From positions 1 to 32,806 of the IMG/VR virus record IMGVR_UViG_3300037230_000123: DNA of 32,806 bases; one strand, given 5' to 3'. Made by a program: the position numbers and the translations under genes. Of this stretch, positions 1 to 9,200 are shown one piece after another. Origin of the DNA: a virus. The notes below the pieces were generated by a model. The model ran no database searches. It was not told the DNA's origin and was given only the letters and a program-made list of their open reading frames with translations. Positions within the stretch are counted from its first letter, which is position 1; every line of letters begins with the position of its first letter.

Positions 1-249
1 AAACATCTCTGATTTCGCCCACTCACGCCATTCCTCGCAGCGCTTCGAAACCCGGCTAAGCGCTTCCGCTTCGCTCGTGCCATCGATAGTCTGAACATTG
101 ACGGCTTCGACCGAATCGAGAAGGCAGATCAGCAAGGACGCATGATCTCGAGTCGCACGGCGACAGATCCTCCTCAAGTACTCGGGAGTCATTACAGAAG
201 CGCCGAGACTGACGAAGATAACAGCCGTCGAAGGAGCGTTAAGTGCCAT
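1..249 (-). CDS. Partial CDS, N-terminus resembling tRNA-dependent cyclodipeptide synthase
   Basis: The frame is open from an ATG at 249 to the window edge, giving the first 83 residues of a protein whose C-terminus lies outside. It begins four bases after the stop of the pentapeptide gene, so the two probably form an operon. I see a hydrophobic strand ending in VSLGAS, then TPEYL, an RRATRD helix, a second strand LLICLLDS, and later an acidic/Ala-rich helix ending EEWREWAKSE. This order (strand with a serine after a glycine, TPE-like helix, strand ending in D, then repeated A and a G/E-x-W helix) resembles the Rossmann-like start of cyclodipeptide synthases, which use aminoacyl-tRNAs to make cyclic dipeptides. 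The match is by eye and weak. A TIR/SEFIR-like or unrelated alpha/beta domain is possible. Confidence 0.45.
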   Translation of the reverse strand, partial: MALNAPSTAVIFVSLGASVMTPEYLRRICRRATRDHASLLICLLDSVEAVNVQTIDGTSEAEALSRVSKRCEEWREWAKSEMF

Positions 250-253
250 AGGG

Positions 254-1660
254 TCAGTGGGTTCCCTTAATAGCGCTGAGCTCTTTGAAGGCCCTCCATT
301 GGGCGTCCGAGGGTATCTGAACTGCGCCTTTCCGCAAGAGTTGTTGCAATACCCTGGGAGTGAGTCCTTTGACACCCGCGATGTTAGCACTTGTCCAATC
401 GGCCTCAAGTAGGTCCTTCGCAGCAGATAGATCTGCCCCGCGCAGATCGGCGAGCCTGAGAAGTGTGCGATCCAGCGACGTACCTCTCATATCCGTCGAG
501 CCCAAGTTCGCAAACTTGAGATCCGCAAAATCGAGCTTCGCGCGAGTTAGGACGGCCCAGCGAAGGTCGGCATAGGAGAGCAGCGCTTGATGAAGATCTG
601 CTTCCGATAGGTCTGCATGCTGCAATTCAGTATCTTGAAGGTTCGCCGAATGAAAGCAGGCGTTTCGGAGAACAGCCCTGTTGGCGTGGCTACCAATCAA
701 GATCGCCGATGTCATTTCGACTTCGGGCGCATTGATCTCTTCGAGGTGGGCCCGCCGCATGTCGGCATTCGTGAGGATGGCAGATGTTAGATCGGAGTTT
801 TGTAAGTTGCTGTCCGCGAGTCGCGCGCCGTCAAGATTGGAAAATGACAGCGTGGCTCCCCGAATTGTAGCCCCGATAAAGCTGCCCTTCTCCATGTGAC
901 TTCTTGCCAGGTTCGCGCCGTTAAGCCGAGCGCCGTTGAAATCACAGTTCCGAAGGTTCTGGCCTGCGATACCAACGTTGTCCAGCACCACGGATTTGAG
1001 CAGTTTGCTGGAGTCCTGGAATTGGAGTGGCACATTGCGTCGCGTATTCCATACCCAGTTCAGAGCATCTTGCCCCTCAACCGCATTTCGCGGCAATCCT
1101 TCGTACCAACCCTCCGGGCCAATATCACGAAGCACGTCTAGGAGGGCTTGCGCCTCCAGGGGAGTAGTACCCGAACGGCTGTCGCGACCCAAGCTTAGTA
1201 AATATTGGCGCATCACCCTTTGTAAGTCCTCGTGGTAGGCGGGGAGGAGTTCGACCCTGTAGCCCAACATGGTTCGCGTCAGATCCCACAGGGAAATATC
1301 TGTCGCCTTAGGTACACGAAGCCGCATAAGCGGTGGGATGCGCGAGATGCTGCCTACTCGTACTCGCTCTGATTCATGGCCGAGGTCAGAGAGGAGCTGA
1401 GAGTACGACCGGTCTGCATTGTCTGCTTCCCTCGCGAAATTGGCAGAGTGGTAGGTCGCCACCGCGATGAGCGCGGCTACTACGACGGTGGTGCCTCCAA
1501 GGATTTGACCAAAGAGCTTCCATCCATTGGCCGCGCTGAGCTCACCGTAGAGGTCGACAGCCCACCGCCCGAGCAGGCCTCCACGAAGCGCCATCACGCC
1601 TTGAGACCAAAGACGTCGCAGACGGACCTTCGGACTAGATGTCGCAACGGTACGAGCCAT
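254..1660 (-). CDS. Membrane-anchored pentapeptide-repeat protein
   Basis: With a start at 1660 the product has 468 residues. That ATG has GAAGGTG about eight bases upstream. An ATG at 1717 and a longer frame reaching 2023 are possible, but the latter would run over the divergent regulator gene. A basic N-terminus leads to one transmembrane segment at about residues 50-70. A mostly helical stretch at 75-215 contains an R-V-x-x-I-x-R-I motif like that of other membrane/pentapeptide proteins. From about 220 to 430 there are over 30 pentapeptide repeats of the A(D/N)LxxA type (for example ADLRGADLSAA), which fold into a right-handed four-sided helix. The repeats should lie on the cytoplasmic face. 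Function is not known. The 4-bp gap to the CDPS-like gene suggests they act together, perhaps as sensor or effector. Confidence 0.85.
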   Translation of the reverse strand: MARTVATSSPKVRLRRLWSQGVMALRGGLLGRWAVDLYGELSAANGWKLFGQILGGTTVVVAALIAVATYHSANFAREADNADRSYSQLLSDLGHESERVRVGSISRIPPLMRLRVPKATDISLWDLTRTMLGYRVELLPAYHEDLQRVMRQYLLSLGRDSRSGTTPLEAQALLDVLRDIGPEGWYEGLPRNAVEGQDALNWVWNTRRNVPLQFQDSSKLLKSVVLDNVGIAGQNLRNCDFNGARLNGANLARSHMEKGSFIGATIRGATLSFSNLDGARLADSNLQNSDLTSAILTNADMRRAHLEEINAPEVEMTSAILIGSHANRAVLRNACFHSANLQDTELQHADLSEADLHQALLSYADLRWAVLTRAKLDFADLKFANLGSTDMRGTSLDRTLLRLADLRGADLSAAKDLLEADWTSANIAGVKGLTPRVLQQLLRKGAVQIPSDAQWRAFKELSAIKGTH

Positions 1661-1838
1661 CTCAGCACCTTCACCGTGACCTTGGGGGGCGTGATTGAAG
1701 TGTGTTATAATTCTCATCCGTCTGTCAAGTTGCGCAGCATCCGTTTTTTGCGGTTCGCCGATGTTTCTGGGCGGTATCTGCAGGTTCTCCACTGTCTGAA
1801 ACGTCTCCACTTCACTTATAACGCGGTTTTGAGGAAGA

Positions 1839-1872
1839 ACAAATTCATTTGTGGATGCCAAATGAACGTTCA
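1839..1872. promoter_or_regulatory. Two palindromes in the divergent regulator/pentapeptide intergenic region
   Basis: The 253-bp space between the divergent starts (1660 and 1914) holds a perfect inverted repeat at 1839-1852 (ACAAAT-TC-ATTTGT) and a perfect 10-base palindrome at 1863-1872 (TGAACGTTCA). The motif GAAC recurs at 1837, 1864 and about 1890. The positions just upstream of the regulator start fit operators for it or for a repressor encoded elsewhere. No convincing -35/-10 pair with normal spacing was found. Confidence 0.35.
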
Positions 1873-1913
1873 AATTCAGGTCCCAATTGAACAAGATAGG
1901 GTAGAGATCCAAG

Positions 1914-2435
1914 ATGATTGAAAAGGTACGCAGATCGATACATCGGTGTCTGACCCAGCTTCTTGACCGAAACGGAGGGATGGCACTCGACAGGAAGGCG
2001 CTCGCTGCCCGTTTGGGCGTCAACTACAGAAGCCTTTCTTACTGGCTTTCATCCGACCGAAGCCTTCCCGCAGAATACATTCCGGGTATTTGCATAGCTG
2101 CGGCCGACTACTCGTTGCTTGACGTGCTCGAGGCGCAAGTCGGACGAGTGGCATTTAAGCTACCGTCGACACCTGAAGGATCACAAGATACGACGTTGAT
2201 TGAGATTCAACGGCTAATACAGAGTGTCGGAACAGCCCTTGAGAGCGTGGGGGAGACGCTGCTGGACGGTGTAGTGGAAGAACGCGAGCTTCAGGACACG
2301 CTTCCGAAGCTTGACGCCGTGGTTCGAGAATGCGCGCTATTGCGCCATCTTTTGGAGGATCAATGCAAGTCGTCGAAGACGCAAGGCACGCCCGCAGTAG
2401 CGACTAAGGCGACGCCTCGAACCCGTTTGACCTAG
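1914..2435 (+). CDS. CII-like phage transcriptional regulator
   Basis: This 173-residue protein has a helix-turn-helix-like segment at about residues 24-60 (LDRKALAARLGVNYRSLSYW followed by a proline-containing helix and AAADYSLLDVL). The pattern LA-x-x-LG, then a basic helix, then an acidic helix and L-D-x-L, resembles P2/Mu-type phage regulatory CII proteins. The rest is helical (95-150), probably for oligomerisation, with a disordered Lys/Thr tail. The start is an ATG with a weak GAG nine bases upstream. The gene is transcribed away from the pentapeptide gene and ends 22 bp before the end of the convergent tip gene. It is the only regulator in the window, so it marks the edge of the lysogeny/early region. 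The family call is by eye. Confidence 0.7.
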   Translation: MIEKVRRSIHRCLTQLLDRNGGMALDRKALAARLGVNYRSLSYWLSSDRSLPAEYIPGICIAAADYSLLDVLEAQVGRVAFKLPSTPEGSQDTTLIEIQRLIQSVGTALESVGETLLDGVVEERELQDTLPKLDAVVRECALLRHLLEDQCKSSKTQGTPAVATKATPRTRLT

Positions 2436-2457
2436 CTGTTTTCCCCGATTTAAGCGA

Positions 2458-5400
2458 TCAGCCCACAAAAGAAGCCGCGGCGATCATGGGCAGCGGGATT
2501 GGCCAACTGAATAGACAGAAATGGTCGAAGGCCCAAAAGCAGATCAGCGGGATCGACTGGTTGAGGGTGCTCACGAATTCCATTGTCCACGGACAGCCAC
2601 CGTTGAACCAGGGCACCAGGTACGCTGTCGCGGTCACGGGCCAACTGCAGGGGGCGGTGAGCGGGAAAGTGATCGCCGCCTGCGCATTGGTGAAGTTTCG
2701 GTAGGTTGAACCCCAGGATAACCCCTCCATTTTCAGGCGGTCGAGGCCCGAGCCTGCCTGCGCCAGATACTGCGACGGGAAATTGACGGCGCGGTTCAGG
2801 CGCCCGCCCTGTGGGTAGGGGACATCCGGCGTGTAGTAGCACGTCGCGAAGTTCACATCGTACGGCCAGAGCAGCTCGAACTTCGCGCCGGAGTATGCCG
2901 CGAGCACGGTGGTCCGGATGGTATCAATGTGAGCCTTGATCAGGCTGGCTAGGAAGTTCGCGTCCGCCGATCCGTTGATGGTCGGGTCGTCATCCTGGGT
3001 GTAGAACGCGGCCAGGGACCTGCCGAGCGTGGTTTGCGCGGCTTGCGCTGTGTAGGCGTCATAGTAGGCCATCCCGCCGCCGCTGCATGTGCCGGTGCCG
3101 GCCACGTAGTTGCCGTTCCCGCTCGAACCGTTGAGGGTGAAGTGGGTCGCGTCCGTGACGGTAATGGCCTGGTCTCCGTTCGCCGCGGTGTTGCCTTGGA
3201 CGCCGGCGAGGATCGCGCGCTGGCCGGTGGAAAAGCCGTGCGGGCTCACCGTGCCGATCGAAATCGGCGACGCCCAACTGGCGTATCCCACCGCCAGGTT
3301 CTGGACCACGCTGAAGAACCACCAAAGGAACTCACCGAATTGGAGCCACGGTGTCAAACCGGCTGTGCTCATGATCCCAGCCACCTGCCCATAGCAGGCC
3401 GCCAGGTACGGCGTCACGGTGGATGGATTGAACGTGCATTGCGTGGTCTGGAGATCGATGAAGGTCGCGTCTCCGACGCTGGGCGTGTAGCCGCCCGAGA
3501 TCAGAGTGGTGAGCTGATAGTGGTTCGCGTCTGTCACGGTGATCGCCCAGACGCCGGATTGCGTTGCGCTGGAGACGTGAACGGTGTTCCCGGTGATGTA
3601 GCCGTGGCCGGTTTGCTGGATCGTGAATGGGCTGGACCCGCTGACCGCCTCGACGAAGCCGGCGCCCCAACTTCCGAAGCCGGTATCGGTGAGGAGCAGG
3701 TTGCCATTCGCGAATCGCTGCGCCCACGCGCCAGCGGCGGTGTTCGCGTCCGGCGGCGCGAGCAGTTCCTGGGAGAACGCGACCGTTATCGTCTGGCCAG
3801 CCGCCTGGACCAGCCCGCAGAAGTCGGTTAAGTAATCGACGAATGCCTGGTTGAGCGGCTGCGATTGAGATGCGTCCACCTGCCATACGCCCTCGTTACC
3901 CGCCTTGATGTCACCGCTAACTGTGATCGATCCGGTTGAGGGGTTCGCGCCGTTCGCGCCCGTCCCTGCGGCGTAACTTGTGAACAGGGTGAAGCCAGCA
4001 ACGGGGCTGAGCGTCGTGATCGTGAACTGGCCGGTCCCAGTCTTCGCCGCGGAGATCCCGACGAACAGCGTGTTGATCGCGTTGACGAACCGCTGCGCGA
4101 GCGTGTCTATGGTATCGGTCGGGTAGACCGCCGCGCCGAACGCCGTGCCGAGGCCGTCTCCGTAGCTGTTCCCGCCCACCTGCAGAAACATCGCGTCGCC
4201 GTCGCCATAGAGCGACCCGAGATTGAAGCCACTCGACCCTGCGGAAATCGTGACGACGGCCTGATGAAAACTTCCACCCGAGCGCACGCGTTTCAACGCG
4301 AAGAAGACGCCTGAGTAGAAGTCGATGTCGCCGGCGAAGCCAGCCTTGCTCAGAATCCAGAAGGCGCGCGCCGGTGCGAGGGCGTAGGTCTGCGCGGTGT
4401 CGAAGTCGCAGGCGCAGTTGACGTTCGGGTAGGTCGTCGCGGGTGACTGCACGTCCGATAGGACAGCAGCTTGCAGATAATCGAAGATGCAACTGGTGCC
4501 GGTGGACAGCGAGTTGTGAGTGCTGGATACCGCGAGGACCACCACGTGGGTGCCGGGGGCGACACTCGATGCGATGAGGCGGCGCGCGGAAATTGGCGAG
4601 GTGGTGTCGGCGTAGGTGTCGATCGTCGGTTGCGCCACGCCGTCCAGGGTGGCAGTCAATTGGCCGCTTGCTGACGAGAGGGACGTGCCGAGATACAGAT
4701 TGTGCGTGTACTGGCACGAATACGTGATGGTCACGTGGTCGGTCGGGTTCGACGATTGCTGCGCGAAGCCCCGGAAATAGAAGCCCACCTGCTCGCTCCA
4801 GCCAGTGCCGGTGAAGCTCGCCCAGAAGTCGCGGCTGCCGACCGTCACGCTTCCTGGTCCCGCGATCTTCAGCGGCAGCACACTGCTGGGATCGGACAGG
4901 GTCCAGTTGGTGAAAACCGCGCTCCAGGTGCTCGGCTGGTAGGCGACCAACGCGGGATTGACGGACCCAGAGTCGTAATTTAGCGCGGGCGCGAAGGTGA
5001 GCCACGCTTGGCGCAGCGAGTCGTTTCCGCTTGCTGTGAAATCGATGTGGAAATGCACGGACGACGGGTCTGTGCCGCCGGTGAGTTTGGATGCACCCGC
5101 CGGGGTCAAGTACGCGGTCGAGGTCTTGTGCATCTCCAGCAACTCGATGGCATTGCCGTCGCGGCCGCCTCCTGGCGCGAGGTAGTTGACGCCGGTCTGC
5201 GTGCCAGCAGAGGTCGTCACGGTGGCTGATGTGGGCGATGTGACAGACGCGAGCGCGTACTGGACACCATTAATAAGGATCGGATCGCCGGCCTGCGACC
5301 CTAGGAAATTCTGGCCCGAGGTGAACGACACTGACGTGCCCGAGGTGTTGACGGTCCCGTACCGCGCAGCATAGACGGTGAAGCTCGCGCCGCTCACGGT

Positions 5401-6279
5401 TGCCATCAGCGCGATCGTGGGGTTGAGGAAGGCCCAATTGGTCCCGTTGATCTGTCCGGCCAATTGCGCGGCGATGAACGGGCACGCTCCTTGGGACTCA
5501 ATGAGCGTACCGGGGCCATTGCCATCGGAGGCCGAGCAGCTAATGCTCGCGCCGCTGTTGGTCCGCGCCGTGAGGATCACGTTGTTGGCGCTCACGGAAG
5601 CGGTAGCGTTCGGATCGTTGGCAGCGTTGATTGCAGCGGCCAGCGCGATGGCGATGTCGCCGGAACCATCGGTTGAGAGCTGGACGTGCGAGTACGTGTT
5701 GGACCCGATCGTGATGGTGTGGTTGTAGCCGGTGCCGAGGTAGTTGAAGAACCCGAACGTCACCGTCGCAGGCCCCGGCGACAGCGCAGTCGAGACCAGG
5801 TAATCGTAAACGACGTTACTCAAATAGACGAGATCCACGCGGTCGTACAGCGCGGGCGTGCCGTTCACCGTAAAGGTCTGAGAAGCCGCCGCCATGCCGG
5901 TGGCCGATGTCGCCATCGGTAGGAGCGAGATGGTGCCGGGCGTTTCCGACTTCGTGATGTAGCTGAGCGCGCCCCAGGGGACCGATTGAAACTTGCGGCT
6001 GACGGGATTCTGCGCGTTGGTGATCGCCAGGTCGAAGTCGAGCGTGACGCCGGCGAGCGAGAAATCGGGAAGGTACTTGGTGGTGAAGAGATGGCCGAAC
6101 TGATCGTCGGCATCGAACAGCACCAGGACCGCGAAATCGGCTTGATCGCTGAAGACGCCGCTGACCGTGAACCCGGAGGCCGTGGCGTTGTTCAGAGACG
6201 CGGCGCATCCGCGGCGGTCGAAGCCGCGCAGGTACATCGTGCGATGCGGCTCTAGCTTGTGGATTGCTTCCGTGGGCAC
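2458..6279 (-). CDS. Tail-tip protein with TIM-barrel glycosidase-like domain
   Basis: A 1,273-residue protein that starts six bases after the hub gene ends. The N-terminal third is beta-rich (MYLRGF, then an LFDADD strand) and carries a structural module at about 170-260 that recurs at 670-790; both have aromatic beta strands, then an AINA/FVNAINT helix and ITT/ILTA strands. The C-terminal half reads as an alpha/beta barrel from about 625, with motifs PARAFWILSKAGF, ITVAFSQELL, LLLTDTGFGSWG, PWLQFGEFLWW, AFYTQDDDP, FELLWPYDVN and RLKMEGLSWG. This acid/aromatic strand-end pattern is typical of glycoside-hydrolase-like barrels, including that of GTA/phage tail hubs. Two FCCH-like beta modules (about 875-940 and 1004-1065) are inserted in it. 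A likely role is receptor binding or cell-surface polysaccharide degradation. Catalytic residues cannot be assigned with certainty. Confidence 0.7.
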   Translation of the reverse strand: MPTEAIHKLEPHRTMYLRGFDRRGCAASLNNATASGFTVSGVFSDQADFAVLVLFDADDQFGHLFTTKYLPDFSLAGVTLDFDLAITNAQNPVSRKFQSVPWGALSYITKSETPGTISLLPMATSATGMAAASQTFTVNGTPALYDRVDLVYLSNVVYDYLVSTALSPGPATVTFGFFNYLGTGYNHTITIGSNTYSHVQLSTDGSGDIAIALAAAINAANDPNATASVSANNVILTARTNSGASISCSASDGNGPGTLIESQGACPFIAAQLAGQINGTNWAFLNPTIALMATVSGASFTVYAARYGTVNTSGTSVSFTSGQNFLGSQAGDPILINGVQYALASVTSPTSATVTTSAGTQTGVNYLAPGGGRDGNAIELLEMHKTSTAYLTPAGASKLTGGTDPSSVHFHIDFTASGNDSLRQAWLTFAPALNYDSGSVNPALVAYQPSTWSAVFTNWTLSDPSSVLPLKIAGPGSVTVGSRDFWASFTGTGWSEQVGFYFRGFAQQSSNPTDHVTITYSCQYTHNLYLGTSLSSASGQLTATLDGVAQPTIDTYADTTSPISARRLIASSVAPGTHVVVLAVSSTHNSLSTGTSCIFDYLQAAVLSDVQSPATTYPNVNCACDFDTAQTYALAPARAFWILSKAGFAGDIDFYSGVFFALKRVRSGGSFHQAVVTISAGSSGFNLGSLYGDGDAMFLQVGGNSYGDGLGTAFGAAVYPTDTIDTLAQRFVNAINTLFVGISAAKTGTGQFTITTLSPVAGFTLFTSYAAGTGANGANPSTGSITVSGDIKAGNEGVWQVDASQSQPLNQAFVDYLTDFCGLVQAAGQTITVAFSQELLAPPDANTAAGAWAQRFANGNLLLTDTGFGSWGAGFVEAVSGSSPFTIQQTGHGYITGNTVHVSSATQSGVWAITVTDANHYQLTTLISGGYTPSVGDATFIDLQTTQCTFNPSTVTPYLAACYGQVAGIMSTAGLTPWLQFGEFLWWFFSVVQNLAVGYASWASPISIGTVSPHGFSTGQRAILAGVQGNTAANGDQAITVTDATHFTLNGSSGNGNYVAGTGTCSGGGMAYYDAYTAQAAQTTLGRSLAAFYTQDDDPTINGSADANFLASLIKAHIDTIRTTVLAAYSGAKFELLWPYDVNFATCYYTPDVPYPQGGRLNRAVNFPSQYLAQAGSGLDRLKMEGLSWGSTYRNFTNAQAAITFPLTAPCSWPVTATAYLVPWFNGGCPWTMEFVSTLNQSIPLICFWAFDHFCLFSWPIPLPMIAAASFVG

Positions 6280-6285
6280 AGGTTT

Positions 6286-9200
6286 TCAAGACAGCGCGAC
6301 GGTGAGGTCCGATCCGGGGAACGTCGTGCCGACGGCAGTGAGGTTAATGATGACCGGCGTTTCCGGGTCGATCGAAGGCGTGCCTGTGGCGGACCCGACT
6401 GTTAAGCCTGCCGCGATCGTGACAGTAAATAGCAGAGTGGTTCCCGCGTAGACCTGGATGACCAGGTCCGCTCCCACGGGTGCCTGCTTCACCATGCAGG
6501 TCACACCGTTCTGCAACGCGACGGTGGAGGTGTAGAACGCCGCCGGGCCGAGGTTGCTGCCAATCGCCAGCGTCCCAGGAATCGAGATCTTCATCTCGCC
6601 TGAGGGCGCGCCGACCTCGCCGTAGATCCAGTCCTCGCGGAAAGGCTGGTCGCCGTCCGGCGATTCGTTGCCGTTCACATCCACGGTGAAGCCGGCAATG
6701 AGCATCGGCTGCTCGATGAAGTTCGCGGTCGGCACCGAGAGGCTGACGGGCGTTAGCGGGTTCGCATTGTCGATGCTGGTCGAGTCCGCCTGGAACGCCC
6801 AGGCGGGTGCCTCGACGATCCACACCGACGTGTCGTCCATGAGCAGCGGCGGCTGGAAGGTCAACTGGGTCGAGGTGTTGGCCGTTATCGTACTTGGAGG
6901 CTGGCCGCGACCAGTACCCGCGATCACGCGGATCAGGTTGCCGATTTCCGCGTTTACCGCAAGACCGCCGTAGCTGTTTGCTACGTTCTGGTAGCCCGCG
7001 TCGGTAACCTGGGTGACGGAGGCGGGGGTGCCCGACAAGCTCGACTTGTTGCGAATGACCACCGCATCGCCCACGTTGACGATCCCTGTGGGATCACGAT
7101 CCAGCGTCATCGTCCCGGTGGTCGAAACAAACGCGGTGATGTTGAAGCTCGCGAACGGCGTGCTGCCATTGGGGCGGCCGATCACAGAAAGAATGCGGCC
7201 GACGGGGCTGAACGGCGTGGAGGAAGTATCGACCAGCTCGGAACAAAACAACGTGTTCGTCGACACGGTGGTGACAGCAACGCCTGCGACACCGGAGTGC
7301 AGCAGGAGCTTCGCTTTGATGCGGACCTTGGCGACGTATGGCGAAGGCAGCGCCCATGTCGAGCGCACGACCGGGCCGCCGAAGGTGATCGAGCTCGGCG
7401 TGTACGTATTGCCTGTTCCGGCGGTCAATGTGCCGGTCGCTTGCGCGCAGATCAGGTCGGGCTGCGTTCCGACGAACAACACGTAGGAGACGAGCCCCGC
7501 GACCGGGGGCCATATGATGCTCTGCAAGTCGAACGTGTCCGTCCCTGATGCCGATGTACCGATGATGATGATGTTCGATGGAACTGACGGAAGGCCGTTC
7601 GAATCGATCGCGCAGATGGCAACCCACAGCGTGGTGCTCGCGGGCAACGATCCGCCGGTTGTGCCCTGCGTAATCGATCCGATTCCCGGCGCGCCCGCAC
7701 CCGTCGCGCTGAACTCGTTCACCGGAAGTTTGCCGGTTACGATCAGGCTCGCGAGCGCGCTGCCATCGGCGAGCGTCGTGTATTCCTGATCGGAATCGAA
7801 GGTCCACTCGCTGGGATACAGTGCATCGCTCGAAGACGCCTGCACCTGGTATGGCGCCCACACTGGGCCGAGCGGGATCGGATAGAACAGCGCGGGAAGC
7901 GGCGCTGGCACGACGTCCATCGGCTTTGGTCCGACATCCAGGTCGTACATGGAAGCCGTGACGGTCTGCGCCTCGATTTGCACCGACCAGTCTTTCTTCA
8001 GGCTCCAGCGCTGGATGCGGAAGCACATCGTGAGGACCCGGAAGGCCAAGCCAGTTCCGCTGGGAGGCGCTGGAGACGTCGTGATCGTTGAGCCGTCACT
8101 GGCGACTGCCGTGATCGTCACCTGGGAACCCCCGATCAGGATTTCTTTATTGATCAGCTCCGTGTCTCCAGTCGCGGTCCCGGCGTAGGTCCACGGATCG
8201 CCGCTCACCCAGGTGGCAGTGCTGCCGGAGACGTTGCAAGTGCCGTGGACGCCAGGAATGTCCGGGTGCGTCATCGAGACCACTTGCCCTACTTCGTTGC
8301 CGAGGCCGAGCAACGTGGTCTGCCATGCCGCTGTTCGCGCGTCGCGCCATTCCGCGGGCGTCACACCGCCGAGTTCTTCGCGCGTCCGAGTAGCAGCGAT
8401 CCGAAGCGCCTGGCTCAGAGAAGAGCATCCCACCGAATGCATCTGAGTGGTCAGCGGAGATCCCGCGCGCCCGTAGTAGGCCGCGTGGCTCTTGTCGCAA
8501 TATTCCGCTGTATTCGCCTGATACTGATAGGCAACATCGGCGAACGAAATCACCAGATGCTCGAAACCAGCTTGAATCGGCGTCAACCGCAGTGTTTGAT
8601 AAAGAGAGTTGGCGAGTGTGTAGGCATCCACCGCGCTGGCGTTGATCCGGCAGCCGAACTTCAACTGCCCGAACTCCCAGGTGTAGAAGCCCAGGCAGCA
8701 GTTCAGGACCTCGGTGAGCCAGTCGCGGAACGGCTTCTGGGCACTGATGATTCCTTGAAACTGAAACTGCGTCTCTGTGCCGGTTCCGAGAATGGCCGCG
8801 ACCTGGGCTGCGGCGATCTCGGCCGCTCCGCTCCCATCGCCCACAATCAGCGACGGCAGCGCGAACGCGGCGAGCTGGTCGGATGACGCCGGGCCTGCTC
8901 CGCCTGCCGGATCTGAGCCGGTGGACGGATCGCCATACAATCCCATCGCGCGCAGCAGCATGTTCACCGCAATCCAAAATGGATTGATGAGTCCCTTGAC
9001 CGCCGTCCGGTTGCCGCTCTGATCCCAAGTCCACCCCCACATCCCGTAGTCGATCGGGACCGTCATCTGGTGCTGGTCAGGAGTGCTCGGCTGGATCGTG
9101 GAAGATTTGACGATGCGAATCTCACACGCGGCAGTTCCGGCGGCGTAGACGTTCGGCTCCCAAACTTGCGGACTGCCGGAGCCAAGCGAGAAATAATCGA

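Noticed and set aside
1704-1728. TTGACA and TATAAC on the minus strand upstream of the pentapeptide gene as a promoter
   Set aside because: The hexamers are good but only 13 bases apart, well below the normal 16-18.
1376-1921. Plus-strand frame of 181 codons
   Set aside because: Mostly antisense to the pentapeptide gene, no motif, and it overlaps the regulator start.
1661-2023. N-terminal extension of the pentapeptide gene to 2023
   Set aside because: It would overlap the divergent regulator by over 100 bases and adds a segment without the composition of the rest; the ATG at 1660 has a better ribosome-binding site.
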